A DNA stretch of 64,000 nucleotides from Myxocyprinus asiaticus (taxonomy: Eukaryota; Chordata; Actinopteri; Cypriniformes; Catostomidae). A program made the position numbers and the translations under genes. Below, piece after piece: positions 38,765 through 49,186 of this stretch. Positions within the stretch are counted from its first letter, which is position 1. Each line of letters begins with the position of its first letter. The notes beneath the pieces are model-generated. The model made no database searches, was not told where the DNA came from, and worked only from the letters and a program-made list of their open reading frames with translations. The stretch covers positions 18,934,281-18,998,280 of the forward strand of contig NC_059373.1 in NCBI RefSeq assembly GCF_019703515.2. The letters run 5' to 3'.

Positions 38765-41700
38765 TAAAAAAATATTTAATATTATATAATTGTTATTATG
38801 AGTATTACTGCTACTTTTTGATTATTACATTTTTATACAGTAGTTATATATTTCTGTCTTCAATTTCATGCATCCAGTTGAATAGAGCTTTCATTGAAGC
38901 AGGACTTTTATTTTGACAAACCTCTGAGTTCTTCCAGTTTTTGATGGGTTATTTATAACAAGCTTCCCATTAATTCTGGGATAATCCCACCGCGACTCTC
39001 GAGCTGAAATCTCCGAGCTGCACCGGATGAGTTCATTTAAGTGTTAAAAGCCATTTATACTCTAAACACACTGCATGAAAATTAAGCACCAGTAGTGTGC
39101 TGTGTTTGTGTGAGTGTGTGAGCATGCGTGTGTGCACGTGTGAAGCAGATGACAGAGCAGAGCGGCACCTCTTGTCCATTCTGTAGCGTGCAGCGCATGT
39201 GACTGTATAATATTGAATTAAATTACATCCCTCTAATGTTTAATGATCACACGGCCATATCCAAAGGTTTTTTATTTTATTTTAAAATTGTCATTGATTT
39301 CATCTCAAAACTGTCACATCTCATATCATTTTGCTAATGACAGCATACTGTAATATGGTGCCGAAATTAGCAACAGGATATCGTACCATTTAATTTTTTT
39401 TGGTATCGCGATACTTTGTTAGTACAGGTAAACCACGCAACCCTAGTCAGACTTTACAGGGTTAATATGCTTCTTAAACTGATAAACATTTAAAAATAAT
39501 TTTGATCAAGGCTTTTAGGGAACACTGTTAAGAGAATCGTTCAGGGTTCACGACAGTATTTTCGACAGCCCAGGGAGGCGAAATGAGACAAAAAAGTAAG
39601 TGGGTCATGGGAGATGTACTTTTAGACTCCGCTCTATGTGCTGGAGTGGAAAAGAGATAAGCTCTGGGGGGCTTGTGTGAGGGGCTCTTCCCATAAACAA
39701 GTGTCATGGCTCTGGCACACTTCTTTTTTAGTGTTATGGTTTGGACCTATTAGTGTCGAGAACAGAAGACTGTTAGAGGGACTTTTAGGGACTCTGAATG
39801 ATACCAAACATATCACATTTCATCTAACCATGTATGCACAGTTTTTATGTTCCAAGATGTTCAATTTAACTTCCATTTAAGGATTATTAAACATCAGCAA
39901 GTGTTTTTTTCTTTTCTTTTAGGCCTTAACATTTTATATGTAACTGACAAAGGTATGTAGGGATGTTTCTTTGCACAATTTCCAGCAGATTAATAGACAA
40001 TTTTACACAACATTTATGGGTGTGATAGTTCAATATAGGGCACAGAGGAGATAGGTTTATTTGGAAAGACAATGGGTTTATGTGCATTTTTGCCCCTTTA
40101 ATCAGGACTGCAAAATGTTCTGTAGTTAACAGGTCAATGGGAAGTACGGAAGAAGGTGACTGACCTGTAGCGTACGCCGTTTGTTATCCTCAGTGTGGAT
40201 CCAAGCTCTGAGAGTGAGCTCTGTGATGAAGATTTGTGCCGCTTTGGCAAACAGCACTGGTGCTTCAGCGCTGATCATCTAAAGGGTTACCAAAGCCAGT
40301 CAATACAGAGGAAATAGAGGGATGACAACAAACAAAAAATACACACACAACCCTTTCCAGCCATGCCCTCCATAAGACAGAAATACAAACCTATGCTCTG
40401 TTCCAAAATCTAGTGATCTAAATCTATGGAGGTAGCATCTTAAGGCTACCTAGGCACGTTCATATCATGTCTGAATTACTGTAATTACAACTCAAGAGAT
40501 TTCATTTGGAGCTGTTCACTTCCTTGTACCTTGGAAATTATTTGGTCCTATGGTAACACTCATAATGCCAAAACGGATCCATATGTGGCTCTGTTGTTGA
40601 TTATAGCTAAACATTTCATCACTACATTAATTCACCTCTATATGTTCTTACAAAATGTTTAAGAACAAAGAAAGTGCTCTGGGTAACGGTGGCTATAATA
40701 AGCGGTTATATCAGAATAACAGTAATATATTTATTATCAAAATTTCTTTTGCTTCATCCGCCATCTTGGATTTCCTTTTTCCACTGAGCTCATCACGGTG
40801 CATTCTGGGATCGCCTACCCGGGGAAAGATAAATACGATGCTACCTTAGAATTTGGACAAAATTAGATATCTTAGAAGGCAGCATAATTAAGATACCTAC
40901 CTTTATGAACAGCCTTCGCGTCGAGAGCATGCCTATGTCTTAAAGTGCTGCCTCCGGAGGCAGCTCACTAGGTTTTGGAACACACCCATAGTGTCCTTAC
41001 AAGCTACGTCACAGCCTGACCCCTGGCCTTTTCCATGTCACTTCTGTTGAGCTCTTAATTGTCTTGACTTTTTCAGTTGAACTCTCTTTCCACTCTAAGC
41101 TGCAGGTTATTTTATGCATCTGGACACCACCCTGACCTGATGCGTGCTTCCCACGCAGCTCTGACCTTTAACTCAAGCTGTGTGGGAAGATCATGTCATG
41201 TGGCCTCTCGAACATCACAAAATCATTGTCCTTTGCAACTTAACACAAAGTGAAGAAGAGGTCTACCTGTGTTAGTGTTCATCCAGGTCATTATAGGATC
41301 AAAACAAGTAGTGAGGGTTAAACTGTCTAGTGATTAAGCCAGCCCTTATCTCTGATCATTCTTACCAATATCACTCTATGAAACGGCACTATAAAAGTAT
41401 CAGTGCTATGTTCTTACAGCAACTTAATACTTGGCTCATCTTAACATCTTTGCTCTGTTAAGGAAGACTCTGGCAAAACCATGTAAACAATGGAATTTAC
41501 CTTGGTATGAGAAGTTCTTTGAAACTGTCTATTCAATATTTACTCACTAACCAATATCAGGCTGTTTCACAGAAAAAGGCCAGATATGTTTCAGCTTGGA
41601 TAGAGTAATTTCTCTATTGACAATTATGTGCTCTAAACATCCGAGATTACTGTTTATAGAGAAGTTCATATTGGGCACACAGCAGCTGAAGCCACTAAAA

Positions 41701-42855
41701 ATATTAACATAGCATTTTGAGGAGACCAAAAAAAAAAAAAAAAAAAAATGTATATATATCTCAGCATTGGTTAAAAAATAAATACATTTTGTGATAGCTG
41801 CCACAAAACTCATCAATGAAATCCAAACTTTATAAAGACACTATCATTAGTGGACAGTTGGGAGACTTTACGAACTCAGTGGATTTCATTTTTAATAACC
41901 AAATAAGTGTTGGTTGGAAATGCAATGTTTTAATTATCTACACAAATGGTACTTTGGTGTAAAGCAGCCAAACATTGGTCTGCTGCTCTCTTAAGAATCA
42001 GATACAGGAAGTGTGCTGCCATGAGTGATCAGCTCTTACCTTCACATCCTCATCCAGTTTCATAATTTTCTTGATGCGAGCAAGAGGAAGCTCTTGCACA
42101 CGGAAATCCTTCTGAAACAGTGCGGGAGTGTGTTAGAGGACAACTTACAATTACGCTAATGATTCCTAGTGATAGACAGTGGACAGACTGTTGTTGAAGT
42201 ACAAGAAACAGGGTTCCCACACTATCTGGCCAATTAGTTTTGCATGACCTTTCCAGTCTTGTGTTTAAAAATAATTTTAATTCAGACTTATTCGCTAATG
42301 AATCATTCAGAACTATTTCTGAACTGGTTTCAACGATTAATTGAAAATAACGTCTCAAGAGAATGATTCGCTCACAAACAGGACATCTCTATCGCTTGCA
42401 AGCAAGTTTTATGGCACAATCACTGCAAAAGAGTAAGATCTAGCCAATGAAATGTTTTACAGCAGAACACAGCTGGAAAAATAGGCTTTTAATATTTTGT
42501 CAATTTCAATTACATTTCCGGTCTTTTTCTTTTTTTTTTTTTTTTCAGTTTTAAATTTCCCGGATACATCTGTAAAAACCTACATGACCATGCAAACCCT
42601 GTAAGGAGATGACTATGTTTTTTCCAATAAAGACATGATCTGTTTTCATTAGAGAGGGCTGTATGTACATAGAGTCTGAGATCAATAAAGCAATAAGAAT
42701 AACAATGAGCATTTGTGCATGTGTGTTTGAATGAGAAAGGTAGGAGAAACCCTTACCACTGTAAGATTCCTGATCTCTTCCATGACTCTGGGCCAAAAGG
42801 ACTGAAGGCTCTGTTGGGCATCGCTGCTCCCCGCTCCAAATGAATCTGCCGACAT
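23979..42855 (-). CDS. nfyc: Nuclear transcription factor Y subunit gamma, ten coding exons
   Basis: NFYC pairs with NFYB through a histone fold. The dimer recruits NFYA to bind CCAAT boxes in promoters. Ten exons with consensus GT/AG borders add up to 358 codons plus stop, against 335 residues for the common human isoform. Residues 1-33 form the N-terminus. Residues about 34-127 are the histone fold ([18 protein letters not shown], then [20 protein letters not shown], then [19 protein letters not shown]). The rest is a Gln-rich activation domain. ATG 42855 is the first in the exon, preceded by a polypyrimidine tract and CAG, so the 5' UTR is spliced. All junctions are phase 0. The introns carry mir-30c, mir-30e and many transposons. 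Identification is very secure. Confidence 0.97.
24236..24843. mobile_element. TTAA-flanked fold-back MITE in nfyc intron
   Basis: Begins TTAAAGGGATAGTTCATC and ends with the inverse GAACTATCCCTTTA. The two halves mirror each other almost throughout, for example 'ccctcatgccatccca' versus 'gggatggcatgagggtg', 'cagctctgtaggtcc' versus 'ggacctacagagctg' and 'gatcaatatttaa' versus 'ttaaatattgatc'. About 608 bp without coding capacity, lying between coding exons 9 and 10. Confidence 0.85.
24948..25007 (-). CDS. nfyc: nfyc coding exon 9
   Basis: 20 codons, [20 protein letters not shown], with acceptor TTCTCAG and donor GTAAAT. Short symmetric exon of the activation domain. Confidence 0.96.
25119..25226 (-). 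CDS. nfyc: nfyc coding exon 8 (Gln-rich domain)
   Basis: 36 codons, [17 protein letters not shown] through TLAANTQQ, with acceptor TGTGCAG and donor GTAGAG. Nearly colinear with human NFYC. Confidence 0.96.
25308..25463 (-). CDS. nfyc: nfyc coding exon 7 (Gln-rich domain)
   Basis: 52 codons, [18 protein letters not shown] through [12 protein letters not shown], with acceptor CTTTCAG and donor GTAAAA. It matches the central activation domain. The [15 protein letters not shown] linker is somewhat diverged from mammals. Confidence 0.96.
26005..26166. mobile_element. Partial TTAA MITE
   Basis: The right terminus, 'aaaatgagggtgagtaaatgat' followed by 'gggtaaactattcctt', matches the MITE families at 24236 and 33637. 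The left part is eroded. Confidence 0.55.
26950..27021 (-). CDS. nfyc: nfyc coding exon 6 (candidate cassette exon)
   Basis: 24 codons, [19 protein letters not shown] through TPMT, with acceptor CTCCTCAG and donor GTAAAC. This segment is missing from the common human 335-residue isoform as I remember it. Because it is symmetric in phase it could be skipped without frame loss. Confidence 0.92.
27231..28057. mobile_element. Tc1-type fold-back element with transposase N-terminus
   Basis: Flanked by TA. It starts 'catcgatcagccacaacatt' and ends with the inverse 'aatgttgtggctgatcagtg'. The arms are about 370 bp each and highly similar, around a short centre at about 27610-27690. Both arms encode the same segment: [14 protein letters not shown] on the plus strand in the right arm (27744-) and the equivalent on the minus strand in the left arm. 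This is the helix-turn-helix of a Tc1-like transposase. No catalytic domain remains. Lies in the nfyc intron between coding exons 5 and 6. Confidence 0.85.
28260..29111. mobile_element. Tc1-type fold-back element with transposase C-terminus
   Basis: TA-flanked; starts CACTGCCTGGCC at 28262 and ends GGCCAGGCAGTG at 29109. The arms run about 28262-28645 and 28737-29109, so roughly 375-385 bp each with a loop of about 90 bp. The left arm encodes [19 protein letters not shown] and [18 protein letters not shown], the last parts of the DDE domain of a Tc1-like transposase. The right arm carries a diverged antisense copy of the same coding sequence. It lies 200 bp from the previous fold-back element. 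Confidence 0.87.
29391..30552. mobile_element. DNA transposon with GGGCCCA termini (Harbinger-like?)
   Basis: Both ends read GGGCCCA inward: 29391 'gggcccagttgttca', and 30552 reversed, 'gggcccaactcttca'. Sub-terminal sequence is rich in repeated GATCC/GGATC motifs on both sides. Such ends occur in fish PIF/Harbinger MITEs, but no clear target duplication was found and no coding region remains. It includes an A-rich/(TA)n tract at 29790-29850. Confidence 0.5.
30553..33636. other. nfyc intron sequence, nothing specific
   Basis: Intronic between coding exons 5 and 6. Contains a poly(A) run (30610-30641), a T-run (32926-32946) and short open frames without domains. No exon recognised. Confidence 0.5.
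33637..33908. mobile_element. TTAA-type MITE, short
   Basis: Starts 'aaagggatagttcaccc' and ends 'gggtaaactattcctt', an inverted pair. Inside are mirrored 'cagcttcagtcacc' and 'gactgaggctgtc' parts. Related to 24236-24843 by its termini only. Confidence 0.7.
33962..34335 (+). repeat. Dispersed teleost repeat next to nfyc exon 5
   Basis: Starts at 'ttatatagcgcttttctgac' and ends at 'cgtctcagccgaaggacgg'. This block order is one I remember from many fish genomes as a retroposon tail/SINE-like repeat. It ends about 20 bases from coding exon 5, next to its donor site. Confidence 0.55.
34356..34532 (-). CDS. nfyc: nfyc coding exon 5 (start of Gln-rich domain)
   Basis: 59 codons, beginning [17 protein letters not shown] and ending [10 protein letters not shown], rich in Gln and Thr. 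The acceptor is TGTGTAG, directly preceded by a (GT)n tract. The donor is GTAAT. A dispersed repeat ends about 20 bases past the donor. Confidence 0.96.
34533..34562. repeat. (AC)n microsatellite at the exon 5 acceptor
   Basis: On the minus strand this (GT)n tract replaces the usual polypyrimidine tract immediately upstream of the AG of coding exon 5. Confidence 0.85.
34563..35829. other. nfyc intron sequence, nothing specific
   Basis: Between the exon 5 acceptor and mir-30c. No transposon termini or exons recognised. Confidence 0.5.
35830..35905 (-). ncRNA. mir30c: microRNA miR-30c precursor
   Basis: The minus strand gives a hairpin. Its 5' arm carries the mature miR-30c sequence at 35897-35875, with seed GTAAACA and the distinguishing 3' part CTACACTCTCAGC. 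The 3' arm (35859-35838) pairs with it as CTGAGAGAGGGGTGTTTAC. In vertebrates mir-30c-1 and mir-30e lie in an NFYC intron in the sense orientation, as here (between coding exons 4 and 5). Mature miR-30c is loaded into Argonaute and represses targets through its seed. Probably transcribed with nfyc. Confidence 0.95.
36270..36350 (-). ncRNA. mir30e: microRNA miR-30e precursor
   Basis: Minus-strand hairpin with the miR-30e 5p sequence at 36341-36319 (seed GTAAACA, then CCTTGACTGGAAGC). The 3p arm is at 36297-36276 (CTTTCAGTCGGATGTTTGCAGC with one split: read CTTTCAGTCGG then ATGTTTGCAGC). The 3p arm has TTTGCAGC, as in mammalian miR-30a-3p, rather than TTTACAGC. The stem is nearly perfect. It lies 375 bp upstream of mir-30c in the nfyc sense direction, only about 130 bp from coding exon 4. 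Confidence 0.95.
36478..36573 (-). CDS. nfyc: nfyc coding exon 4 (end of histone fold)
   Basis: 32 codons, from [19 protein letters not shown] to DDLKPPKRQ. The acceptor is TTTTCCAG and the donor GTGTGG, a weaker site than the others. It includes the C-terminal helix, which in the family contributes to NFYA contact. Confidence 0.97.
36574..40164. other. nfyc intron sequence
   Basis: Between coding exons 3 and 4. AT-rich with an (AAT)n microsatellite at 38731-38762 and poly(A)-like runs. No transposon with two clear ends and no extra exon recognised. Confidence 0.5.
40165..40278 (-). CDS. nfyc: nfyc coding exon 3 (histone fold helix 2)
   Basis: 38 codons, from [15 protein letters not shown] to NKRRTLQ, with acceptor TTTAG and donor GTCAGT. 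It carries the long central helix that pairs with NFYB. Confidence 0.97.
40399..40982. mobile_element. MITE with TGTTCCAAAA ends in nfyc intron
   Basis: Left end TGTTCCAAAATCTAGTGA; right end TCACTAGGTTTTGGAACA, its imperfect inverse. About 585 bp, superfamily uncertain, no coding region. Lies between coding exons 2 and 3. Confidence 0.65.
40983..42039. other. nfyc intron sequence, nothing specific
   Basis: Contains a poly(A) tract at 41729-41749. Nothing else recognised. Confidence 0.5.
42040..42111 (-). CDS. nfyc: nfyc coding exon 2 (start of histone fold)
   Basis: 24 codons, [20 protein letters not shown] onward, with acceptor TTTCAG and donor GTAAGA. It holds helix 1 and the following loop of the H2A-like histone fold. 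Confidence 0.97.
42112..42756. other. nfyc intron sequence between coding exons 1 and 2
   Basis: No repeat termini or exons seen, apart from a T-run at 42530-42545. Confidence 0.5.
42757..42855 (-). CDS. nfyc: nfyc coding exon 1 (N-terminus)
   Basis: 33 codons, starting [15 protein letters not shown] and ending MEEIRNLTV, followed by donor GTAAGG. The exon proper begins at 42863: eight untranslated bases lie between the acceptor (T-rich tract then CAG) and the ATG. The sequence just before the histone fold is close to human NFYC, while the first ten residues differ. Confidence 0.96.
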
Positions 42856-43804
42856 CTCTAGATCTGAAGCGAAAAAAAAAAAAAAATAGAAACAGAAAAA
42901 TCATCAGTTACTGAAGACTGGGTTAATGGTCATACACAAGCCTCATAATCTAGATTGGAGATCTTCCCACACTTGAGCTTTAAGATAATAAACCACAATA
43001 AACCACAGGATACACTATTTAGTTAGACTTTGAGGTAGGCTGAATTTTGAATGATGGCCTAGTATGCGTTACCACAGTAAAATGCCTGCTGTAATTGTCG
43101 ATGGGGTGATCAGTGAGTAAACTAAGCTGTGTGTAAACTAAGTCAGGAAGCCATATGTCAAAAACCTGGAGAACAAAGTCTACACTGCCTCCAAAACCTC
43201 CTCTGTGCCAGTGACCAGAGCTTGACCAAATGTGGCGTTCTGACAGCACTGATGCAATGGACACTCCAAACTCAATCTAATGCAAAGTGAAAATGAAGAA
43301 GATCTCGTGTGTCAGCACGGTAGCTCGAGGAGTGAAGCTGGCAGGTTACTATGGCATGCGAGGAATTCAGCTGTGTACTGTAGCAAGCCTGCCTGAGCTT
43401 GTGCTGCCATAGATGCTACATAGCATCTCTCTCTTTTCCTCTCTGGAAGAAAACACAGCACCAGAAATAGCAGGGTGGGGTGCCACAGGAGCAGGGGTGA
43501 GGCAGTAAAAAGTACTGGGACTCGTGCAGTTCAGCCATAATCCAATAACAAGACAAAGTGCCAAGGGCTAAAAGGAGGGGGTGCAGTCGGACTGGCGCGC
43601 AGCCTCACTATGTGGGTCAAACAGACGAGCAACACAGTGAAATGTATGTGATCACTGGCTAAAAGTGGGAAAGAGGACGAAAGGTGACACGCTTTCATCT
43701 TTTACAATTATTCGAGCAACGGTTATAATTATGGCTCTGCCGAAACAATCATATATCAATACATTGTGATTCTTTTCCTTGTTAGATTGCATTGTACTTT
43801 AGAT

Positions 43805-44690
43805 TAGGGATGTGCAAAAGTAATCGAGTAATAGAGTACTCGTTCTGCACCAGCTACATGAGTATTAAAAACGCTACTCAAATATTGCAAATTAATTTTT
43901 CTTTCTGCATTTTTCTGCCGTGAGCAGTGCAGAAATACCCTCTGAATCGCTCACCAAATCTCGCAGTCACAACTGATTCAACAGGGGGTGCTGTGGATGT
44001 GTGTAATTGAGGTGTTGGATGAGAGAAGACGTGTAATGGAGTCTGTGCTTCTAAATCAAAGTCAAGTTATATTACCAAGTAGTACTTATAATATTTTGAC
44101 TTTTACTCTGTTTGTATTCAGTTTTTGTTGAAGTCATGTAAACCAACAGAAAAGGATCAGCTTTTATTGGTGGAAAGAAAATGCAAAGCGAACTCGGAAG
44201 CTTGACAGACCAGTATGTTTGTATTCGTGTTAAACCTCTGAACACCGGCAGAGCGCATTTTATAAAAAAAGCAAACTTTCATCACTTGTTTTTTTCTGAA
44301 TAATAACATCACATGTTATTAATATGGTAAAAAATGCGATAGCCTTTATGTAGGCTCAGAGTTTATATACTTGCATTACCCTAATGCCGTCAGTATTGGT
44401 TTCCATGTAAGCAATGTAAGTGCAAAAAAATTTATTTTACTGTATTTTTAAATCTTTTTTTGCTTTCCATTTTTATGAATGCATACTGTTAATTAAAAAA
44501 ATTTAAGTCATCTTATTTTGAAACCGTTCTTGGAAACGTGTGTGAATAAAACAAAATATAAGATTCACATACTGTACATGTCATACTTGTTATTTTTTTA
44601 AATGCATTTTAATTTACAAGTAATCGGGTAATCGTTTTTTTGTGGGTTAGAGTACTCGACTACAAAATTGCTTGAAAATGCCCATCCCTA
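43805..44690. mobile_element. hAT-type non-autonomous element, copy 1
   Basis: Starts TAGGGATGTGC and ends GCCCATCCCTA. It is flanked by a perfect 8-bp target duplication CTTTAGAT (43797-43804 and 44691-44698), the hAT signature. Sub-terminal 'gagtactcg' motifs occur at both ends. No transposase. Lies in the first intron of nfyc. Confidence 0.88.
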
Positions 44691-44837
44691 CTTTAGATCT
44701 TTGTATCAATTTCTAAAGTTAATTTGTGTGCCTAAATATGATTCTCTACAGTTTAATTAATAAAGAAATAGGTCATCTAAATAAACACAAACTCTGAAAC
44801 TGGCAATATTGTGACCAGAGATGCTTCTATGAGCCTA

Positions 44838-45500
44838 TGTAATAGGGTAATTTTCAAGAAACCTGTCAAGAAAATGTCCTGGTCCTACTTTACTCCAAAA
44901 TCAAAAGAAATAAATAAGAAATTAAATTCTGCATATAGAAAATTAAGCCTATATTTAGGGCCATTGACATTTTTTTATTGTGATATATTTGTGCACATCA
45001 CCCCCTCCGCCAGTCCTCATAACGCAACACAAAAAAGATGGTCATTATGATATTCTCATTACCACAACTCAAAAAAAAGATGGTCAATATGACAGTCTCA
45101 TTACCACAACATGAAAAAAAGTATATATTATTTAAATTGTAAAGTATTTTACACCATAGTAGAACTCTTTACATTTCACTGATTTTAATTTACAAAAATC
45201 ATTGTAAAACAGTAAAAACTAAATGACAGTATTGTGTAACAGTAATGAGAATCATCATTGAAACAATTGGAATAGTAAAGGTAAAACCTCCAGACATATT
45301 ATGATAATAAGAATGGGGTAAAATGGGCTTTCATGAAAATTATGCCACAATGCAAAAAATCTTTATGGTCCTAAATATAGGCTTCATTTTCTTTATGCAA
45401 AAAAAAAAAAAAAAAAAATAATAAATAAATAAAAACTTTATTTTTTTTTGTTTATTTGGGGTTAAATACGACCAGGACATTTCCTTTACAGGTTTACCGA
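44838..45500. mobile_element. Inverted-repeat DNA element, family unknown
   Basis: 'aaacctgtcaagaaaatgtcc' with 'tggtcc' on the left (44860-44886) is mirrored by 'gaccaggacatttcctttac' with 'aggttt' on the right (45468-45494). 'cctatatttagggcca' (44948-44963) is mirrored by 'tggtcctaaatatagg' (45366-45381). Arms of about 130 bp, with a poly(A) run inside the right arm. The exact ends are not clear. Confidence 0.55.
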
Positions 45501-46337
45501 GAATCAACCTCATACTGGACAAAAGTGAAAGGAACAATGCGAGAGATGCATCGTGATTTGTTGCTATGTGTATCGTACCCCAGTTATGATCCTTTAATGT
45601 TTGCTGTCCCTGCTTTTATTTGCCTCCAAAACAGTCACAATCGATGGCATTAGAGCAAAATGATACAAATCAATGAGTCATGTGCCTCAGACTGTCGATA
45701 GGCTCTAGACTCATATCAGGCCTGATTGAGGCTGTCAACCATCAAATCCATCACGCATGTGCCCATTGGTGAGATGGAGAACTAAAGTAAGAAAAAAACA
45801 CTAGAGGTCATCAGGAATCTGCACTGCTTACTTTGTGCAGCTGAGAAGCAGTGGCATCAGGTGTTGATCTTGTGACCATCTTCTGCAGTGTATCTGCAAA
45901 CTCGTGTGGATGTGCCAGCACGGGCCTGATAAGAAATGATCATTTAACATCTTATGCAAGACCATTAAGAAAACTAGCTGGCTAATTACCAGGCGATAAC
46001 AGCAGCAATTACTGTCAGGGACCTGGGAAATTGTGAGGCAAATTAAATGAGATAACACTCCATTGAAGGAGATATAAATAGGTTAAATCAAGGCTTGGTT
46101 GAACAGCTGCTTGTGAGTGGGAGCTATTTTTGACTCTTTTAAACAGATCGAGACACATGACCAACCTGCGATGGGAGGAGCAAGACCTGAGGCGCTTAGC
46201 ATTGTAAGTAGCATCCTGGTTCCTTTGAGGAAAAATTAATGTTCAGTATTACGTCAAAGCAAATACAGTGATACTATTAATGATTTCATGGGCCTTAACT
46301 GCCAGTATACAAGGACATGATCAAAAGATAATTAACA
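45501..46337. other. nfyc first-intron sequence, nothing specific
   Basis: No exon or transposon terminus recognised. Confidence 0.45.
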
Positions 46338-47154
46338 TTAAAGGGGTCATGATCTGCAGGGAGCCTTACTACCATATACTTCACCATTGTTTTTCATTGC
46401 GCACCATGTTCTTCTGCCATATTTAAATAATTTAACCTCAAATAATTTTTTCGGGAGGAATTATGTATTTCTTTGGTAAGTAACCAAGTAATAAGAACGA
46501 TCCGCTCCCCTTTTGGAGTGTTATTGTTTATTTTGCAATAAAAATGGCTGACTATACAATTCTCTACATATCAAACGAACACAGGCAGATGAAACATTAG
46601 AATTACACTTGTTACTCACCGGCATTACTGTCGTCTCCAATATTGTTGCCACTGCTACATCTCTCAAACTATGTTCTTTGCATGCCTGAATCCTTAGTTT
46701 TCAGAAGAATTAATTTAATCCATGAATCCAAAAAATCCAAACATCCGAATCCAAACTTCGTTTGAATTAGCCGTTAATTCCTAAAGTTGGGATTCTTTGG
46801 AAGGCTATGCAGAGATACAGTTTTTCCACAAACAGGAACACAACAACGTCTGGGGACCTATCTTTACTCTTTTTGCTGGTTAAACGCAAACAACAGTTAC
46901 AATAGTACCCCTTTCAGTGTTGCAGTATCCCAGATGCTTTTTCTCTCTACCAACTCACCGGCCAACTCACACGATTACATATGTTGTGGAGGCAGGGACT
47001 ATGCAAATGACACTACACTGTGACGTCACAATGTAACCAATATCAAAACAAGTCACTTTTGCAGGGTAGAAACAATAAATGCTATTTTTGGACTGGAAAG
47101 GAAGCTCTGAGTTCTAAAACTTTCAGTATGTTTTTATAGTACAATGACCTCTTA
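46338..47154. mobile_element. TTAA-type DNA element with AAGGGGTCAT end
   Basis: The left end TTAAAGGGGTCAT is mirrored by a degenerate right end, 'acaatgacctctta'. The ends resemble an abundant fish TTAA element family as I remember it. Coding capacity absent. Confidence 0.5.
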
Positions 47155-49186
47155 TACAGGGCTCCAGACTTCGATTAAATGCTTGCTTTTTGCAACTATT
47201 TTTCCTAAAAGTGTGATTAAACTTTGCAAGAGGTTACACTGGTGCGACTACAAAGTTGGCCGACTCTCTGATTATGTGCTGTTGTTTTTTTGTTAGTATG
47301 AGAAATATCATACAGCAAACGTTCCAAAAGCGAAACGAAACAGCTCTACGTGGATCAGTCACCGCGGCTCAATGGACAGATCAGCGCAAAGCACGTGTTT
47401 ACATGTGGACCGGTCTCGAGCTCTCAGCCACACAGATCATCATAAACAGTGCTGCGAGAAGCACTATTTGTTTAAAACCTCTATGAAAACCCCTAATGTG
47501 TCGGTGATTAAACTAGTTTAAAAAAGGCTTTGTTGTCTGTCTTTCAATCAGTAAGATCCAGATGAAAGGAAACCGTGAAAAGATTTCTAACTCATTCCCG
47601 CTGTCAGAGTATTTGAATTTAGCCCAACATAAAAAAGGTGTTATTGTTTTACAGATTACTTTTGTAATATCAGTAAATTTACAAAATTTCAAAATCAATG
47701 CTTTACTGTCAAGTGGGCATTTCAATGGGACAAAATGTGCATTTTTATTGGAAATATACTTTTTTTTATATTATTTAATATTATTGTTACTGTGTGTCAA
47801 AATATCAAGGAAAATGTTATTCCTCATGTCATGACCTCTTTTTTATATTAGTGATTGCAGTCATTTTTTTTCCCCCAAACTTCTTCCATTTTGGTAACTT
47901 CAACCACATGCCTGCTCTCCAAAACCTCCAAAGACATGACAATCAACCCAATGTCAGCCAAGGGCTGTTACACAGTAATGCACAATAATAATACGAGTGT
48001 AGTAGTAGTAGTGTAGTTCTAATAGTTCTAAAAGTAAATTTTTAACATTGGCAATAGTACACAAAAATATTATAAAATGCAAACAAATACTGAAAATGTC
48101 TCAGTTGTTTGGGTGTAAGACGTTAAAATGGATGGATTTAATATGGAACACAATTCTGTTCCCTTATACAAGATGATTTTATATTATAAGGGATGGTTAG
48201 CAATCCTATTGGCGTGTCACCTATGTCTTTCGGAGCAAGTTTACACATAATGCAGAGGCCAACTGTGGTTAAATGCTGGACAAAGAAGAGCTACAATTGC
48301 ATAATCTAGGTCTATTAGTCCGGCTATACAGAAATCAGACTGGTATGATTTTAGTCAGACTAAAGACTTAAAGACTAATTATTGTTTAAGTCTCACTGAA
48401 ATTAACTTAAAGTGCATGTCAACATACTGAAAGAGGTTTGATTTCTCTGGACACCTATTTCAGAGGTATCTGTAAGGTAGTAAGACATTTTGTGTGTTGT
48501 ATTGCTAAATGTTTTGCTTAGAGCATCTTTAACTTCAGACTTTAAGGTGGATACAAAAAGCAAAAGCGAAGCTGTGAGTGTGACTCTCAGTTCACACAAG
48601 TCATGATCGTCCTTCAGTAAGTCAGAACGCAATGGTGGTATTAGATTTCTCCTGTTTGGTTGCCTCAACAGCAATGACCACTGGTGCTCAGTGCCTCGGA
48701 AAGTCAATGCCGCTAGCAGAGGCTGAATCAGCAAGAACATCTCTGCCAGCCTTTGCTTCCGCCATGCAGGAGGACTGCAGTACCTCAGCAAAGGAACGCT
48801 TGACTATTTCAGGGTGATATGGGACAATCAGTTCATGAAGATATGAGATTTCATAAATTATCCCCATGACGAGAGGACGACTCAAATGTCTCAAGTTCTG
48901 CTGGTTCTGCTGCAGATATGTGATGCTTGGAGAAACGACTCCATGTGAAGAAACTACTTCTGCTGTGATGTAAAAACAATTCCTTTTTTATGTTATTGTT
49001 TGGTCTGCGTGGTTTGCTAAATGGATCCTAAGTGGCTCTTTATACTTGCAGAGAAAAATCCAGGACATTAATCACCACCTCATGTTGGAAAGATTCAAAT
49101 CAGCTATGCTGATAAGTAAATACCTCGGTTTGAGGATAGATAGTGCACTGTTCTGTCTCAAATGGCCTTTAGTTGAGTTGTGAGAT
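47155..49186. other. nfyc first-intron sequence with an eroded repeat
   Basis: 'cagggctccagactt' at 47158 resembles a hAT left end, but no matching right end was found. A frame at 48402-48791 shows no recognisable domain. Confidence 0.4.

Noticed and set aside
42551..42904. Single long minus-strand frame over nfyc coding exon 1
   Set aside because: It reads through introns in a frame other than the NFYC N-terminus. The spliced exon 42757-42855 is the real coding part.
47256..47486. Plus-strand frame of 76 codons
   Set aside because: Intronic in nfyc, next to a possible hAT left end, with no recognisable domain.
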